Shown piece after piece: positions 63,325-64,000 of a stretch of 64,000 bases of DNA (within the stretch, counting starts at the first letter, position 1; each line of letters begins with the position of its first letter). The stretch covers positions 558,017-622,016 of the forward strand of contig NZ_LN812102.1 in the NCBI RefSeq assembly GCF_000942395.1, written 5' to 3'. The DNA comes from Risungbinella massiliensis. Lineage in GTDB: Bacteria > Bacillota > Bacilli > Thermoactinomycetales > Thermoactinomycetaceae. A program made the position numbers and the translations under genes. Under the pieces are notes generated by a model. The model had not been told where the DNA came from. It saw only the letters and a list, made by a program, of their open reading frames with translations, and did no database searches.

Positions 63325-63420
63325 AAAAATAAAAGCAGAATCTCTTCTCTTAGGGAACTAGATCCACTCCGTTATTCTAAGTTTAGTAAACCGCAACCAA
63401 ACAGACAAAAGATACTAGCC

Positions 63421-63446
63421 CATTATAAGATGCATCGCTTATAATG
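63421..63446. promoter_or_regulatory. Palindrome upstream of the MFS gene, possible operator
   Basis: Perfect inverted repeat CATTATAAG/CTTATAATG with an 8-nt centre. AT-rich, no T run, 90 bp before an efflux-type gene: the right sort of place for a TetR- or MarR-type repressor. No regulator gene is visible in the window. Confidence 0.4.
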
Positions 63447-63465
63447 TTTTGATATACGAAATTTC

Positions 63466-63512
63466 AACCCGCCACGTATCGAGTGTGGCGGGTTCACTTT
63501 GTTGTTTTTTTG
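63466..63512 (+). terminator. Terminator upstream of the MFS gene
   Basis: Stem AACCCGCCAC/GTGGCGGGTT followed by CACTTTGTTGTTTTTTT. It ends the serA-SDR transcript or attenuates the MFS gene. Confidence 0.8.
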
Positions 63513-63536
63513 CATACTAACACTAAGGAGGATCGC

Positions 63537-64000
63537 ATGACAAAAGAAAAACGCGCCTTGATCTTGACCCATTGTTTTCTCGTTTTTTTCTCAGTAATGA
63601 ACGGCTCCATTTTTAACGTTTCGTTACCTTATATCGCGATGGAGTTTCAACTCATGCCATCAGAAGTAAGTTGGATTGTGGTTGGCTATATGATGACCTT
63701 CGCGATCAGTACAGCAACTTTTGGAAAACTTGCCGATCTCTATCCAGTAAAGCGCCTTATCACCATTGGATTAATTATTTTTGCAGCTGGTTCTCTAGTA
63801 GGATACAGTGCTAATCAGTTTTGGATGGTTATTGTGGGTAGAGTAATCCAAGCAAGTGGGGCTGGAGCCATCCCAGCACTAGGCATGATTATCGCAACTC
63901 GTTTTTTTGAATCCAAAAATCGAGGACATGCTCTTGGTTTTATCTCATCTGCTGTGGCCGTTGGCTCTGCAATGGGACCTGTCTTAGGCGGATTTATTGC
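63537..64000 (+). CDS. MFS transporter, DHA2-like drug exporter (cut by window end)
   Basis: First 154 residues of an efflux-type MFS protein; the gene runs off the window. Four helices are visible. GKLADLYPVKR fits the loop 2-3 motif, VGRVIQASGAGAIPALGMII fits motif B, and ISSAVAVGSAMGPVLGGFI fits antiporter motif C (G..x..GP..GG). NGSIFNVSLPYIAMEF in helix 1 is typical of the 14-helix DHA2 group. ATG 63537 follows AAGGAGG. Confidence 0.88.
   Translation, partial: MTKEKRALILTHCFLVFFSVMNGSIFNVSLPYIAMEFQLMPSEVSWIVVGYMMTFAISTATFGKLADLYPVKRLITIGLIIFAAGSLVGYSANQFWMVIVGRVIQASGAGAIPALGMIIATRFFESKNRGHALGFISSAVAVGSAMGPVLGGFI

Overview
The window is a low-GC Gram-positive chromosome segment from a spore-forming member of Bacillales. 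It carries spoIVA, ypeB/sleB, spo0M, bacillithiol genes and HepS/HepT. The minus-strand backbone follows the order known from Bacillus subtilis (fer, mecB/ypbH, gudB, ypdA, sleB-ypeB, cmk, plsC, rpsA, yphA-like, der, plsY, gpsA, yphE/yphF-like, spoIVA, hbs, folE, mtrB, hepS, menG, hepT, ndk, aroC, aroB, hisC, aroA). Futalosine-pathway menaquinone genes inside the hep operon, together with bacillithiol genes, suggest Thermoactinomycetaceae or a close relative. That placement is inference.

Layout. 1-5 kb: an FMN azoreductase, a tandem pair of small unknown paralogues, an LppM/DUF3153-like lipoprotein, an alanine/sodium symporter and a membrane protein. 4.5-14 kb: aromatic amino acid genes in two blocks, aroA+hisC and aroB+aroC. 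They are separated by Spo0M, a DUF4177 gene, a Tat-exported beta-helix protein and a DUF2935 protein, where B. subtilis has aroH, trp and tyrA. 14-20 kb: a cytoplasmic SNase-like nuclease and a complete mannitol operon mtlA-mtlR-mtlF-mtlD, with a cre-like site inside a good promoter. 20-28.5 kb: ndk, a DinB-like gene, a gene with a switch-like leader, then the menaquinone/isoprenoid operon, tRNA-Pro and folE.

28.5-42 kb: an Nramp-like transporter with altered metal-site motifs, a non-coding IS605-derived element, a twin-CX3C protein, then hbs, spoIVA with small membrane proteins, gpsA-plsY-der, rpsA, plsC and cmk. 42-50.5 kb: ypeB/sleB germination genes, a small Zn-ribbon-like gene, a rod-like structured leader RNA, bacillithiol genes (bdr, bshB2), gudB, a dicarboxylate symporter and mecB. 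50.6-55 kb: a complete IS200/IS605 element (tnpA, tnpB), ferredoxin, a membrane protein and an intact IS3 element sitting inside a former terminator. 55-64 kb: aspA, a nucleotidyltransferase, rhodanese, ppa, a GNAT acetyltransferase, a serine T-box controlling a class V aminotransferase and serA, an SDR, and the start of an MFS exporter cut by the window edge.

How it fits together. The aro genes supply chorismate, which MqnA diverts to menaquinone; HepS/HepT make the prenyl tail and MqnP/MenG finish the quinone. Most of the rest is housekeeping and sporulation. I found no CRISPR array, prophage or classical defence island. The least explained sequences are the IS605-derived RNA-like element at 30.2-30.7 kb, the structured leader at 44.7-44.9 kb, and the alternative-hairpin leader at 22.2-22.3 kb.
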